DNA of 64,000 nt from Fimenecus sp052273625 (GCA_052273625.1 DAVZHW010000003.1:62001-126000); one strand, 5' to 3'. Counted from the first letter of the stretch, positions 41,841-51,193 are shown. Numbers and translations are program-made. Notes: generated by a model not told the origin, from the sequence alone.

Positions 41841-41876
41841 GGCTGTAAAGGGTGTAAATCTTTTACAGCCTTTTTT
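41841..41876 (+). terminator. Terminator of the phage-like cassette
   Basis: GGCTGTAAA and TTTACAGCC form a nine-base stem around 12 bases, followed by six T residues. Confidence 0.88.
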
Positions 41877-41911
41877 CATCTTTATCGTTGCCTGTCGGCG
41901 TATGATTTTCA

Positions 41912-41940
41912 TTGACTTTTACAGCGTATGAATATATAAT
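41912..41940 (+). promoter_or_regulatory. Promoter of the polysaccharide operon
   Basis: TTGACT, a 17-base spacer and TATAAT, 45 bases before the TTG start of the first glycan gene. No terminator was found in the following 20 kb, so one long transcript is possible. Confidence 0.7.
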
Positions 41941-41984
41941 ATTATAGTATATATCTATAAGGGGAAATAGGGGTGTTTTGACCT

Positions 41985-42659
41985 TTGAGCAGTAAATTAA
42001 CAAATGTTGAAAAACACAATTATACAGGCTTTTATAACCGTTTTGTAAAGCGCTTTTTTGATTTTGTTACTGCGCTTGTTGCGTTGGTTATTTTAAGCCC
42101 TGTTTTTGCGTTAACTTCGCTTGCCGTTAAGCTTGACAGTAAGGGCCCCGTAATTTTCAAGCAAAAGCGAATCGGCAAGGACGGAAAGGTGTTCAATATA
42201 TATAAATTCCGTTCTATGTGCGTCGGCGCAGAGGGTAAGGGCAGCGGAGTCTATTCGGGAAAAGGCGACGCAAGAGTTACAAAGATAGGTAAATTTATTC
42301 GTGCGACAAGCATTGACGAACTTCCTCAGCTTGTGAACATATTAAACGGCGATATGAGCTTTGTAGGTCCACGACCTCCGCTTACATATCATCCGTGGCC
42401 GATTGAGGAATACAGCGAAGAACAGCTTAATATGTTTCAGGTGCGACCGGGAATTACCGGTTGGGCGCAGGTCAACGGCAGAAAAGGCGTTGAGTGGCAT
42501 AAGAGAATTGAACTCAATGTTTGGTACGTCAACAATGTAGCATTGCTCTTGGATATAAAGATTATGTTTATGACGGTGTTTAAGGTGCTTGCCAATGCCG
42601 ATAACGAAAATACAGAGGCAACCGTTAAGCAGGAAGAAAAAGCAAAGGAAAAGGTTTAA
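41985..42659 (+). CDS. Initiating sugar phosphotransferase (PglC/WcaJ-type)
   Basis: A 224-residue bacterial sugar transferase, TTG start preceded by GGGGTG. An N-terminal membrane segment (FFDFVTALVALVILSPVFAL) is followed by the monotopic phosphoglycosyltransferase core: KFRSM, the catalytic D-E pair in SIDELPQLVNILNGDMSFVGPRP, and PGITGWAQVNGR. It transfers a sugar-1-phosphate from a UDP-sugar to undecaprenyl phosphate and so starts the repeat unit. The short length matches PglC-like forms. UDP-L-FucNAc or UDP-GlcNAc/GalNAc derivatives made by the operon are candidate donors. Confidence 0.93.
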   Translation: MSSKLTNVEKHNYTGFYNRFVKRFFDFVTALVALVILSPVFALTSLAVKLDSKGPVIFKQKRIGKDGKVFNIYKFRSMCVGAEGKGSGVYSGKGDARVTKIGKFIRATSIDELPQLVNILNGDMSFVGPRPPLTYHPWPIEEYSEEQLNMFQVRPGITGWAQVNGRKGVEWHKRIELNVWYVNNVALLLDIKIMFMTVFKVLANADNENTEATVKQEEKAKEKV

Positions 42660-42665
42660 TTTATT

Positions 42666-43508
42666 ATGGAGCTTATGTATATCACAAACAGAACGGATAT
42701 TGCCTCGTTGGCACAGGACGCAGGCGTTGACAGGATATTTGTCGATATGGAATACATAGGTAAAGAATTGCGTCAAGGCGGTCTTGATACGGTTCAGTCG
42801 CATCACACGATTGAGGACATAAAGGCTTTGCGACCCGTTTTAACGAAATCGAAGCTTCTTGTAAGATGCAATCCCATTCACGGCGCTACCAAAGATTATC
42901 TTTCATCTGCAAGAGAAATCGACGAAATCGTTAAGGCAGGCGCAGATATAATAATGCTTCCGTATTTCAAAACGGTGCGTGAGGTCAAGCTTTTCATTGA
43001 CCTTGTCGCAGGCAGAGCAAAAACCTGTCTTTTGCTTGAAACGAGCGAGGCGCAGGAGATAATCGACGATATTTTAGAGCTCCGAGGAATTGACGAGGTG
43101 TATATCGGTCTTAACGATTTGCATTTGAGCAAGGATATGACCTTTATGTTTGAGCTTCTTGCCGACGGCACTGTCGAAAAGCTTGCAGATAAGATTAAGA
43201 AAAAGGGCATACGCTACGGCTTCGGCGGTGTTGCAAGGGTCGGAACGGGCACCCTTCCTGCCGAATGTATATTGGGCGAGCATTATCGCCTCGGCTCACA
43301 GTGCGTGATTTTGTCGAGAGCCTTTTGCGATGCGTCAAAGGAGCTCGATATTGCTTCGGTGGGCGAAAAGCTTAAAAGCGGAGTTCACGATATCAGGGAA
43401 TATGAAAAAACTCTTGAAACCTGGACGGACGAGCAGTTCGAGGAAAACAGAAGAAAAACCGTTGAGTGTACTCAAACGGTCGTCGATATAATTAACAGTA
43501 AGAAATAA
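42666..43508 (+). CDS. HpcH/HpaI aldolase-family protein
   Basis: A 280-residue TIM-barrel protein. It keeps the metal site of class II pyruvate aldolases: E125 in LLLETSEAQ and D151 in YIGLNDLHLS, plus R67 in LLVRCNP. The usual catalytic histidine of the DxEH motif is Y30 here (VDMEY), so either chemistry is altered or another base is used. The family joins pyruvate or a similar 2-oxo acid to an aldehyde. Its place between a sugar transferase and a D-2-hydroxyacid dehydrogenase in a glycan operon suggests a substituent precursor. That role is inference. Confidence 0.75.
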   Translation: MELMYITNRTDIASLAQDAGVDRIFVDMEYIGKELRQGGLDTVQSHHTIEDIKALRPVLTKSKLLVRCNPIHGATKDYLSSAREIDEIVKAGADIIMLPYFKTVREVKLFIDLVAGRAKTCLLLETSEAQEIIDDILELRGIDEVYIGLNDLHLSKDMTFMFELLADGTVEKLADKIKKKGIRYGFGGVARVGTGTLPAECILGEHYRLGSQCVILSRAFCDASKELDIASVGEKLKSGVHDIREYEKTLETWTDEQFEENRRKTVECTQTVVDIINSKK

Positions 43509-43517
43509 GGGGAAAAT

Positions 43518-44432
43518 ATGAAGCTGCTTATTACGGGCGCATTCAGCGCCGCCGCAGAACAACTTGATATGCTGTCCTCACTTGGATTTGAGATAATGCG
43601 TCAAAAAGACGAAAGAGGAGTAGCCGAATGTGATTTTTCCGAAGCGGACGCCGTGATTTGCAACGGACTTTTCCTTTATCACGACATTTCGGAATTTAAG
43701 AAATTGAAATTTATTCAGCTTACCTCGGCAGGACTTGACAGAGTACCGCTTGACGAGATAAGAAAAAGGGATATTTGTCTTTTCAATGCGAGGGGAGTGT
43801 ATTCCGTGCCGATGGCGGAATTTGCATTGGCAGGAATTTTGAGCCTTTATAAGCATTTGAATACCTTTTCCGAAAACCAAAAGACTCATACATGGCAAAA
43901 GGACAGAGAGCTTCGTGAGCTTTGCGGAGAAACGGTTGCGATAGTCGGCTGCGGAAGCGTCGGAACGGAATGTGCAAAGAGGTTATCCGCTTTCGGTACA
44001 AGGGTAATTGCCGTTGATGTAGCAAAGCCCGAAAGTGAAATATACAGCGAGTTTTACAATATAAACGATATAAAAAAGGCACTCGGCTTTGCCGATATGG
44101 TTGTTTTGACACTTCCCCTGACCGACGAAACGAGGGGAATGTTCAACGGCGAAATGTTTTCACATTTTAAGGACGGCTCGGTGCTTGTGAACATTTCGAG
44201 AGGTGCGGTTGTCAACGAAAACGACCTTATAAAAGCTCTTGAAAACGGAAAGCCGTCAGGTGCGGTGCTTGATGTTTTTGAAAATGAGCCGCTTGATGAA
44301 AGCAGTAAGCTTTGGGATATGAAAAATGTCATAATCACTCCGCACAATTCATTTGTATCGCCAAAGAACAACGCAAGACTTTTTAAGCTTGCTTATGACA
44401 ATCTTAAAACTTCAATGAAAGGGTTAGTTTGA
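43518..44432 (+). CDS. D-2-hydroxyacid dehydrogenase family protein
   Basis: A 304-residue NAD-dependent oxidoreductase with AAGGGG upstream. The nucleotide site is VAIVGCGSVGTECAKRL; catalytic residues are expected at R of NISRGAVVNE, E of DVFENEPLDE and H of ITPHNSF. It interconverts 2-oxo and D-2-hydroxy acids. It directly follows the aldolase-like gene, whose product would be a 2-oxo acid, and precedes a glycosyltransferase by one base. Substrate is unknown. Confidence 0.82.
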   Translation: MKLLITGAFSAAAEQLDMLSSLGFEIMRQKDERGVAECDFSEADAVICNGLFLYHDISEFKKLKFIQLTSAGLDRVPLDEIRKRDICLFNARGVYSVPMAEFALAGILSLYKHLNTFSENQKTHTWQKDRELRELCGETVAIVGCGSVGTECAKRLSAFGTRVIAVDVAKPESEIYSEFYNINDIKKALGFADMVVLTLPLTDETRGMFNGEMFSHFKDGSVLVNISRGAVVNENDLIKALENGKPSGAVLDVFENEPLDESSKLWDMKNVIITPHNSFVSPKNNARLFKLAYDNLKTSMKGLV

Positions 44433-44433
44433 G

Positions 44434-45534
44434 TTGAAATTTATTTTGGTTTCGCCAAAAAACAGAACGGCGTACAATTTCAGAGGAGATTTAATAAAGC
44501 TGATTATCTCTAAGGGCTATGAGGTTATCGTTACAGGACCTAACATGGATAATGTTGAAAAAATCGAGGCTCTCGGCGCACGCTTTGTTGAAATTCCGAT
44601 GGATAAAAACGGAGTTGATCCCGTCAAGGATATCCGGTACGAAAAGGCTTTGTATAAGCTCTTTTGTGAGGAAAAGCCCGATGCGGTGCTCGGATATACA
44701 AGCAAGCCCGTAATTTACGGCTCAATAGCGGCTAAGCGTGCGGGTGTAAAGAAAATAACCGCAATGATAACGGGACTCGGTTATGCGTTTACATCGCAGA
44801 CGAAAAAAGCGAAAATAATAAGAATGATTATGTCGGTGCTTTACAAAAGAGCGATGAGCAGTACCGATACGGTTATTTTTCAGAATCCCGATGATATGGA
44901 GCAATTCACCTCTTTGGGACTTGTAAAAAAAGAAAAATGCAAGCTCGTTGCAGGCTCGGGAGTAAATACGAAGCGTTTTCATCCTTTGCCTTTTCCCGAA
45001 AAAACAACCTTCTTTATGCTTTCGAGAATAATGAATTCAAAGGGCATAAGAGAATATCTTGAGGCGGCAAAAATCGTTAAAGAAAAATATCCCGACACGC
45101 ATTTTATGCTTTTGGGAGCGTGTGAGGGAATACAGGACTCAATAGGACCCGAGGAGCTTAAAAAATATACCGACAGCGGAATAATCGAGCATTTCGGTGA
45201 AACCGAAAACGTACCGCCATATTACGGAAAATGCTCTGTGTATGTTTTGCCGTCATACAGAGAGGGTACGCCGAGGACGATACTTGAGGCTATGGCAACG
45301 GCAAGACCGATAATCACAACCGACGCTCCGGGCTGCCGAGAAACCGTTAAGGACGGCGAAAACGGATTTTTAGTTCCCGTAAAGGACGCAAAGGCACTTT
45401 CCGATAAGATGCTTTGGTTTGTCGAGCATCCCGAAAAAATCGAAGAAATGGGCAAAAAGAGCCTTGAATACTGTTTGGAAAAATTTGAGGTCGGAAAGGT
45501 CAATTCCGATATGATTAAATATTGTAATATTTAG
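44434..45534 (+). CDS. Glycosyltransferase family 4
   Basis: A 366-residue GT-B enzyme with a TTG start. The donor-site region is seen in FFMLSRIMNSKGIREYLEAA and the E-x7-E motif in SYREGTPRTILEAMATARPIITTD. The N-terminal half (VLGYTSKPVIYGSIAAKRAG) resembles glycosyltransferases acting after PglC-type enzymes in N-acetylhexosamine-containing glycans. It probably adds the second sugar to the lipid-linked unit at the cytoplasmic membrane face; donor and acceptor are unknown. Confidence 0.88.
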   Translation: MKFILVSPKNRTAYNFRGDLIKLIISKGYEVIVTGPNMDNVEKIEALGARFVEIPMDKNGVDPVKDIRYEKALYKLFCEEKPDAVLGYTSKPVIYGSIAAKRAGVKKITAMITGLGYAFTSQTKKAKIIRMIMSVLYKRAMSSTDTVIFQNPDDMEQFTSLGLVKKEKCKLVAGSGVNTKRFHPLPFPEKTTFFMLSRIMNSKGIREYLEAAKIVKEKYPDTHFMLLGACEGIQDSIGPEELKKYTDSGIIEHFGETENVPPYYGKCSVYVLPSYREGTPRTILEAMATARPIITTDAPGCRETVKDGENGFLVPVKDAKALSDKMLWFVEHPEKIEEMGKKSLEYCLEKFEVGKVNSDMIKYCNI

Positions 45535-45559
45535 AGCTTAATGCGGAGAGGTAATATAT

Positions 45560-46876
45560 ATGGAGCTTTATGAAAAAATAGTAAACGGCGAGGAAAAAAT
45601 TTCTCTTGTCGGTCTCGGCTATGTGGGAATGCCTATTGCCGTTGCTTTTTCAAAAAAAGTTAAGGTTGTAGGCTTTGACCTTAATGCAAAAAAGATTGAG
45701 CTTTACAAAAGCGGAATTGACCCGACAAACGAGGTGGGCGATGACGCAATCAAGAGCTGTACGGTTAATTTTACGGCTGATGAAACAAAATTGCGTGAGG
45801 CTAAATTTCATATCGTAGCCGTTCCTACGCCTGTAAACGACGACCATACGCCCGACCTTACGCCTGTTGAGGGTGCAAGTGAAATTTTGGGCAGAAACCT
45901 TACAAAAGGCTCGGTTGTCGTGTTTGAAAGCACAGTTTATCCCGGTGTTACCGAGGATGTTTGCGTGCCGATACTTGAAAGAGAATCGGGACTTAAATGC
46001 GGCGTGGATTTCAAAATCGGCTACAGCCCCGAAAGAATCAACCCCGGCGATAAGGTGCACCGCCTTGAAACGATAAAGAAGATTGTCTCGGGTATGGACG
46101 AGGAAACTCTCGATACCGTGGCAAAGGTCTATGAGCTTGTTGTTGAGGCAGGCGTTCACAGAGCAGAGTCAATCAAGGTTGCAGAAGCCGCAAAGGTTAT
46201 CGAAAACTCACAGAGAGATATTAACATTGCGTTTATGAACGAGCTTTCGATTATTTTCAACAAGATGGGAATTGACACAAAATCCGTTCTTGAGGCCGCA
46301 GGAACAAAATGGAATTTCCTTAAATTCTATCCCGGTCTTGTCGGAGGTCATTGCATTGGCGTTGACCCGTATTATCTTACATATAAGGCGGAGGAGCTCG
46401 GCTATCACAGTCAGATTATCCTCTCAGGCAGAAGAATAAACGACGATATGGGCAAGTATGTTGCTGAAAACACCGTTAAAAATCTCATAAAGGCAGACGC
46501 TTCCATAAAGAATGCAAAAATCGCCATTCTCGGCTTTACATTTAAGGAAAATTGCCCCGACACGAGAAATACAAAGATTATCGACATTTACAACGAGCTT
46601 CGTGAGTACGGCATTACGCCGATAATCGCAGACCCCGAGGCTGATGCCGACGAGGCTAAACGTCTTTACGGAATTGAATTTGTCGATATTAACGATATTA
46701 AGGATTGCGACGCAGTAATTCTCGCCGTTGCTCACGAGCAGTTCAAGGCTGTTTCGATGGCTGATTTTGAAAAGATGTTCAAGCATAATGAAAATGCAAA
46801 TGTGCTTGTCGATATTAAGGGGCTTCTTGACCGTAAGGAATATGAGAATGCCGGATATATTTACTGGAGATTATAA
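45560..46876 (+). CDS. UDP-N-acetylhexosamine 6-dehydrogenase (TviB/WbpO-like)
   Basis: A 438-residue nucleotide sugar dehydrogenase with a GAGAGG site upstream. The NAD domain starts ISLVGLGYVGMPIAVAFSKK; the middle helix has KVIENSQRDINIAFMNEL; the catalytic cysteine is C265 in GGHCIGVDPYYL. It oxidises C6 of a UDP-HexNAc to the uronic acid using two NAD. The adjacent WbpP/TviC-like epimerase argues for UDP-GlcNAcA/GalNAcA as product. UDP-ManNAcA formation, using the 2-epimerase at 61648, is a second possibility. Confidence 0.9.
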   Translation: MELYEKIVNGEEKISLVGLGYVGMPIAVAFSKKVKVVGFDLNAKKIELYKSGIDPTNEVGDDAIKSCTVNFTADETKLREAKFHIVAVPTPVNDDHTPDLTPVEGASEILGRNLTKGSVVVFESTVYPGVTEDVCVPILERESGLKCGVDFKIGYSPERINPGDKVHRLETIKKIVSGMDEETLDTVAKVYELVVEAGVHRAESIKVAEAAKVIENSQRDINIAFMNELSIIFNKMGIDTKSVLEAAGTKWNFLKFYPGLVGGHCIGVDPYYLTYKAEELGYHSQIILSGRRINDDMGKYVAENTVKNLIKADASIKNAKIAILGFTFKENCPDTRNTKIIDIYNELREYGITPIIADPEADADEAKRLYGIEFVDINDIKDCDAVILAVAHEQFKAVSMADFEKMFKHNENANVLVDIKGLLDRKEYENAGYIYWRL

Positions 46877-46878
46877 TT

Positions 46879-47853
46879 ATGGGATATAAGAATTTGAAGT
46901 TTGAGCCGGGCACACTGTTTCTTGTAACGGGTGCGGCAGGCTTTGTAGGCTCTAACCTTTGCGAAGCAATACTCAATATGGGCTATAAGGTCAGAGCGCT
47001 TGACGATCTTTCGACAGGCAAGCAGAAGAATGTCGATATGTTTCTCGGCAACCCGAATTACGAATTTATCAAGGGCGATATTAAGGACCTTGACACCTGC
47101 TTGAAGGCGTGCGAGGGCGTGGATTACGTTCTCAATCAGGCTGCTTGGGGAAGTGTTCCGAGAAGCCTTGAGATGCCTATCTTTTATTGCAAAAACAATA
47201 TTGAGGGAACACTTAATATGCTCGAAGCGGCAAGGCAAAACGGCGTTAAAAAGTTCGTCTATGCTTCTTCCTCCTCGGTTTACGGCGACGAGCCGAATTT
47301 GCCCAAGACCGAGGGCAGAGAGGGCACCCTTCTCTCTCCGTATGCTCTTACAAAGCGTTGCGACGAAGAATGGGCAAAGCTTTACACAATGCATTACGGA
47401 CTTGATACCTACGGAATGAGATATTTTAATGTTTTCGGCAGACGTCAAGACCCCGACGGTGCGTATGCGGCGGTTATACCGAAATTCTTAAAGCAGCTTA
47501 TGCACGGAGAGGTGCCGACCATTAACGGCGACGGCAAGCAGAGCCGTGATTTTACATATATTGACAATGTTATTGAGGCAAACCTCAAGGCGTGCCTTGC
47601 TTCACATGAGGCGGCAGGTAATGCGTTCAACATTGCCTACGGCGGAAGAGAATATCTGATTGACATTTATTACGGGCTTACAAAGGCACTCGGAATTGAT
47701 GTTGAGCCGAATTTCGGACCCGACAGAAAGGGCGATATCAAGCACTCAAACGCCGATATTTCAAAGGCTAAAAAGCTGCTCGGCTACGACCCGGATTACA
47801 GCTTTCAAGACGGAATTAAGCTTGCGATTGAGTGGTATAAGGAGAATTTGTAA
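46879..47853 (+). CDS. NAD-dependent 4-epimerase (WbpP/TviC-like)
   Basis: A 324-residue extended SDR enzyme. The nucleotide site is FLVTGAAGFVGSNLCEAI; the catalytic pair is Y155 and K159 in LLSPYALTKRCDEEWA, with the YASSSSVYGDEP serine. AAWGSVPRSLEMP is a marker of the WbpP/TviC group that interconverts UDP-GlcNAc(A) and UDP-GalNAc(A). It starts two bases after the 6-dehydrogenase gene, which is the usual pairing for UDP-GalNAcA synthesis. Confidence 0.88.
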   Translation: MGYKNLKFEPGTLFLVTGAAGFVGSNLCEAILNMGYKVRALDDLSTGKQKNVDMFLGNPNYEFIKGDIKDLDTCLKACEGVDYVLNQAAWGSVPRSLEMPIFYCKNNIEGTLNMLEAARQNGVKKFVYASSSSVYGDEPNLPKTEGREGTLLSPYALTKRCDEEWAKLYTMHYGLDTYGMRYFNVFGRRQDPDGAYAAVIPKFLKQLMHGEVPTINGDGKQSRDFTYIDNVIEANLKACLASHEAAGNAFNIAYGGREYLIDIYYGLTKALGIDVEPNFGPDRKGDIKHSNADISKAKKLLGYDPDYSFQDGIKLAIEWYKENL

Positions 47854-47871
47854 TTTTTTGGAGGTGCTCCA

Positions 47872-49092
47872 TTGAAAATTTTACAGATAAATGTTGTCAA
47901 TAAAATACTTTCAACCGGCAGAAATGTTGCTGAGATGAACAGCTATTTTGAAGAAAAAGGCAATATCTGCGCTACGGCTTATTCAAAAGGACCGAGCACA
48001 GACCCGAAACATGAATTTGTTATCGGCAGCTCGCTCGATGTCAAGGTTCATGCTTTACTGTCGAGATTATTCGGAAAGCAGGGATATTTTTCGTTTTCGT
48101 CAACAAGAAAGCTTCTGAAATTTATGGATGACTTTGCCCCTGATATAGTTGTGCTTAACAATCTGCATGGCAATTACATAAATTTACCTATGCTTCTCGA
48201 ATACCTTGCGAAGAAAAATATTATTACGGTGGCTGTGCTCCACGATTGCTGGTTTTTTACAGGAAAATGCTGTCATTATACCGTTGATAAGTGTTATCGT
48301 TGGCAAAAGGACTGCGGCAGCTGCCCGAGTCTTAAAAAGTACAATGTCAGTTGGTTTTTTGACAAAACGCCCGAAATGCTCCGTGATAAAAAGAGGCTTT
48401 TCGGCAATATAAAAAATCTTGCTGTTGTCGGTGTTTCCGATTGGCTCTGCGGCGAAGCAAAAAAAGCCCCCGTCTTTAAAAATGCAAGGGCGCTAACAAG
48501 AATATATAATTGGATTGATACTGATTTCTTTAAGCCTGCGGATACTGTTGCGTTGCGTAAGGAATTGGGAGTTGAGAATAACAAAATAATTCTTTTTGCG
48601 GCAAGCAATTGGACAATGCAAAAGGGACTTAAAACGGCAAAAGAAGTCAGCGAAAGACTTGGCGAAAATGAAACAATGCTTGTTGTCGGTAATCTTCCGG
48701 ACGGCTTCGAATTTAATGACCGTGTAATTGTTCGTCCGAGAACAGATTCTATGGAGCAGCTTATAGAGTATTATTCTCTTGCGGATGTTTTTGTTCAACC
48801 CTCGCTTGAGGAAACCTTCGGTAAGGTAATCGCCGAGGCGGAGGCATGCGGAACTCCCGTTGTCTGCTTCAACTCTACCGCAAACCCCGAAATTGTGGGT
48901 GAAGGCTGTGGAGAAAGGGTTGCTCCGGGCGACCTTGACGGCTTGATGCTTGCGATAAGGCGAGTGCTAAAAAACGGCAGAGACGCATATTCGCAAAATT
49001 GCCGTAATTTTGTAATTGATAATTTTAATCTTGAAAAAAGTATGGAGCAATATGCTTCGCTTTTTGAAAAAATGATTAAGGAGAAACAGTAA
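47872..49092 (+). CDS. Glycosyltransferase family 4 (paralogue A)
   Basis: A 406-residue GT-B enzyme, TTG start after GGAGG. It has the VVNKILSTGRNVAEMNSYF start and HDCWFFTGKCCHYT with a cysteine cluster (CCHYTVDKCYRWQKDCGSC), then the E-x7-E motif in PSLEETFGKVIAEAEACGTPVV. It is clearly homologous along its whole length to the gene at 52496, so the operon holds two copies of this type. The cysteine cluster may bind metal. Donor sugar is unknown. The stop overlaps the next start. Confidence 0.88.
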   Translation: MKILQINVVNKILSTGRNVAEMNSYFEEKGNICATAYSKGPSTDPKHEFVIGSSLDVKVHALLSRLFGKQGYFSFSSTRKLLKFMDDFAPDIVVLNNLHGNYINLPMLLEYLAKKNIITVAVLHDCWFFTGKCCHYTVDKCYRWQKDCGSCPSLKKYNVSWFFDKTPEMLRDKKRLFGNIKNLAVVGVSDWLCGEAKKAPVFKNARALTRIYNWIDTDFFKPADTVALRKELGVENNKIILFAASNWTMQKGLKTAKEVSERLGENETMLVVGNLPDGFEFNDRVIVRPRTDSMEQLIEYYSLADVFVQPSLEETFGKVIAEAEACGTPVVCFNSTANPEIVGEGCGERVAPGDLDGLMLAIRRVLKNGRDAYSQNCRNFVIDNFNLEKSMEQYASLFEKMIKEKQ

Positions 49093-50147
49093 TGGCAAAG
49101 CTTTCTGTTATTATCCCGATATACAACGCCGAAGAATACTTACACGAATGTATCGACAGCACGCTCAGACAGACAATGAACGACATTGAAATCGTCTTAG
49201 TTGATGACGGTGCTACCGATTCAAGTCCGCAGATTTGCGACGCTTATGCAAAAAAAGATTCGAGAGTTCGTGTTGTTCATAAGCCGAACGGCGGCGTTTG
49301 TGATGCGAGAAACGCAGGAATAAAAGAAGTTAAAACCGAATATTTTACTTTTCTTGAAAGCGACGATTGGCTTCCCGATGACGCACTTGAAAAGATGTAC
49401 AAATATGTTGAGAGCGACAAAGCGGATTTTGTTATAGGCTCATATTACAAAATTTCAACCTCGGGTACAACAGTAAAGCACCCATTGCCCGAAAAGGAAA
49501 TTAAGTTTAATGCCGAAACAATAAAAACTCAGCTCCTTGAATATGTTATGGGGCTTACGGGGGAGAGGCTTAAAACACCCGGAAATGTCGATTCGCTTTT
49601 GACCGACACCGCAAAGCTTTATAAGACCTCTATTGTCCGTGAAAACGAAATTTATTGGATAAGCAGAAAAGAGATTTACTCGGACTGCCTTGACTATATT
49701 TTACGCTATGCAAATTGCTGTGAAAGCGCCGTGTTCTTTGATGAGCCGGTGTATTATTACAGACGGACAAACACAGGCTCGCAGACCGCAGGTTACAGAG
49801 AAAAAACGGTTGAGCTTTGGCTTGTGCAGTTTGAGGCGATGAAGAAATTTATCGAGGATAACAAGCTCCCGAATTTGTATACGGCATTTTATTCGAGAGT
49901 TTGCTTTTCGATTATCCCGATAGGCGGAAATGCATACAGAGCAGGCGACAGAAAAAAGGGTATGGAGCAGATAAAAAAGGCTCTTAAAAACCCGATATAT
50001 AAAGAGGCGTTTGATAATTTCAATATCAACGATTTACCCGTTCATTTCAGACCGCTTTTCTTTTTTGCAAAGCATAAAATGTACAACTCGTTCTATGAAA
50101 TGACCGTGATTATGCGAAAGATAATGAACAGACAAAGAGGAATGTAA
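49092..50147 (+). CDS. Glycosyltransferase family 2
   Basis: A 351-residue GT-A enzyme starting KLSVIIPIYNAEEYLHECI. The UDP-binding D38-D39 pair is in VLVDDGATDSS and the DxD-like site is in FLESDDW (D91-D92). The C-terminal 120 residues carry no membrane helix, so it is a cytosolic, peripheral inverting transferase. It overlaps the previous gene by one base (TAATG) and is followed by another GT2 gene. Confidence 0.92.
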   Translation: MAKLSVIIPIYNAEEYLHECIDSTLRQTMNDIEIVLVDDGATDSSPQICDAYAKKDSRVRVVHKPNGGVCDARNAGIKEVKTEYFTFLESDDWLPDDALEKMYKYVESDKADFVIGSYYKISTSGTTVKHPLPEKEIKFNAETIKTQLLEYVMGLTGERLKTPGNVDSLLTDTAKLYKTSIVRENEIYWISRKEIYSDCLDYILRYANCCESAVFFDEPVYYYRRTNTGSQTAGYREKTVELWLVQFEAMKKFIEDNKLPNLYTAFYSRVCFSIIPIGGNAYRAGDRKKGMEQIKKALKNPIYKEAFDNFNINDLPVHFRPLFFFAKHKMYNSFYEMTVIMRKIMNRQRGM

Positions 50148-50152
50148 GCGTG

Positions 50153-51193
50153 ATGGAACCTTTGGTAAGCGTGGTTATACCCGTATATAAAACCGAAAAA
50201 TATGTCATAAAAAGCGTCAATTCGATTTTGACTCAAGCCTATAAAAATCTTGAGGTCATTATCGTTGATGACGGCTCGCCCGATGCATGCCCGAAAATTT
50301 GCGACGAGCTTAAAAAGACGGATGAGAGAATAACCGTTATCCATAAGGAAAACGGCGGACTTTCGTCTGCAAGAAACGCAGGAATCGATGCGGCGCACGG
50401 CGAATACATACTTTTCCTTGACTCCGACGATACGCTGGAGGCTTCTGCCATTAAGGAAATGGCAGAAAAGGCAAATGATGAAAAATGCGACGCTGTAATT
50501 CCGAACACATACTATAAGACCTATGACAACAGCGATAAAAAAGTAAAGTCGGCACATTTTACCGAGGATATGTTTTCAAAGGACCCGAAAATATTTGCTC
50601 TTGATGTGCTAATCGGAAAGGGCAGGGCAAGGCGTTCTACTGCGGTTTTATACTCCCTGCCGCTTATAAAAAACAACGGTATAAGATATCCGTTAGGAAG
50701 AATATCGGAGGATTTCTTTTTCAATCTTGATTTCTTTTCGGCGGCAGAAAGCATTGCTCTTTATGAAAAGCCGTCATTGAACAATCTTAAAAGAGAAGGC
50801 AGCATTTCCTCCTCGTATTATGAAAATTTCTTTGACACCGTCATTGAAATGGATGTCAGAGTAGAAGAGTTTATCGCAAAAATCGACAATGATAAATATA
50901 AAGACTATATTTACGGAAGAAGAGAAACCTTGCTTTTCAGAAATATCTTGATATTTGCGATAAATGTTATGGGAGACTCTAAAACCTCTTATCACAAAAG
51001 AGTCTTAAAATGCGTGCGGATGTTTAAGAACGAAAGGCTTAAAGCTGCGCTTGAAAGCGGAGCCGGAACGCCGTTCTTTGAGGGAAAATTTCAAAGATTT
51101 TATATGGGCTTTTCATTAAAGCTTATAAGAATGAAATTGTATCGTTTAACTTGCTTGCTTGCATTTGTTGCAGCAGGAATAAATACTGTTTGA
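50153..51193 (+). CDS. Glycosyltransferase family 2
   Basis: A 346-residue GT-A enzyme. ATG at 50153 is preferred to the adjacent GTG at 50150. It begins PLVSVVIPVYKTEKYVIKSV, with VDDGSPD and the DxD motif in LFLDSDDTLE (D90-S-D92). It is related to the preceding gene only at GT2-family level in the C-terminal half. It likely adds one sugar of the repeat unit. Confidence 0.92.
   Translation: MEPLVSVVIPVYKTEKYVIKSVNSILTQAYKNLEVIIVDDGSPDACPKICDELKKTDERITVIHKENGGLSSARNAGIDAAHGEYILFLDSDDTLEASAIKEMAEKANDEKCDAVIPNTYYKTYDNSDKKVKSAHFTEDMFSKDPKIFALDVLIGKGRARRSTAVLYSLPLIKNNGIRYPLGRISEDFFFNLDFFSAAESIALYEKPSLNNLKREGSISSSYYENFFDTVIEMDVRVEEFIAKIDNDKYKDYIYGRRETLLFRNILIFAINVMGDSKTSYHKRVLKCVRMFKNERLKAALESGAGTPFFEGKFQRFYMGFSLKLIRMKLYRLTCLLAFVAAGINTV

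Noticed and set aside
45650..46159. Minus-strand open frame of 169 codons in the 6-dehydrogenase gene
   Set aside because: It is a shadow of a conserved enzyme gene with no supporting signals.
50093..50557. Minus-strand open frame of 154 codons across two GT2 genes
   Set aside because: It overlaps two real glycosyltransferase genes, lacks a start context and shows no domain.
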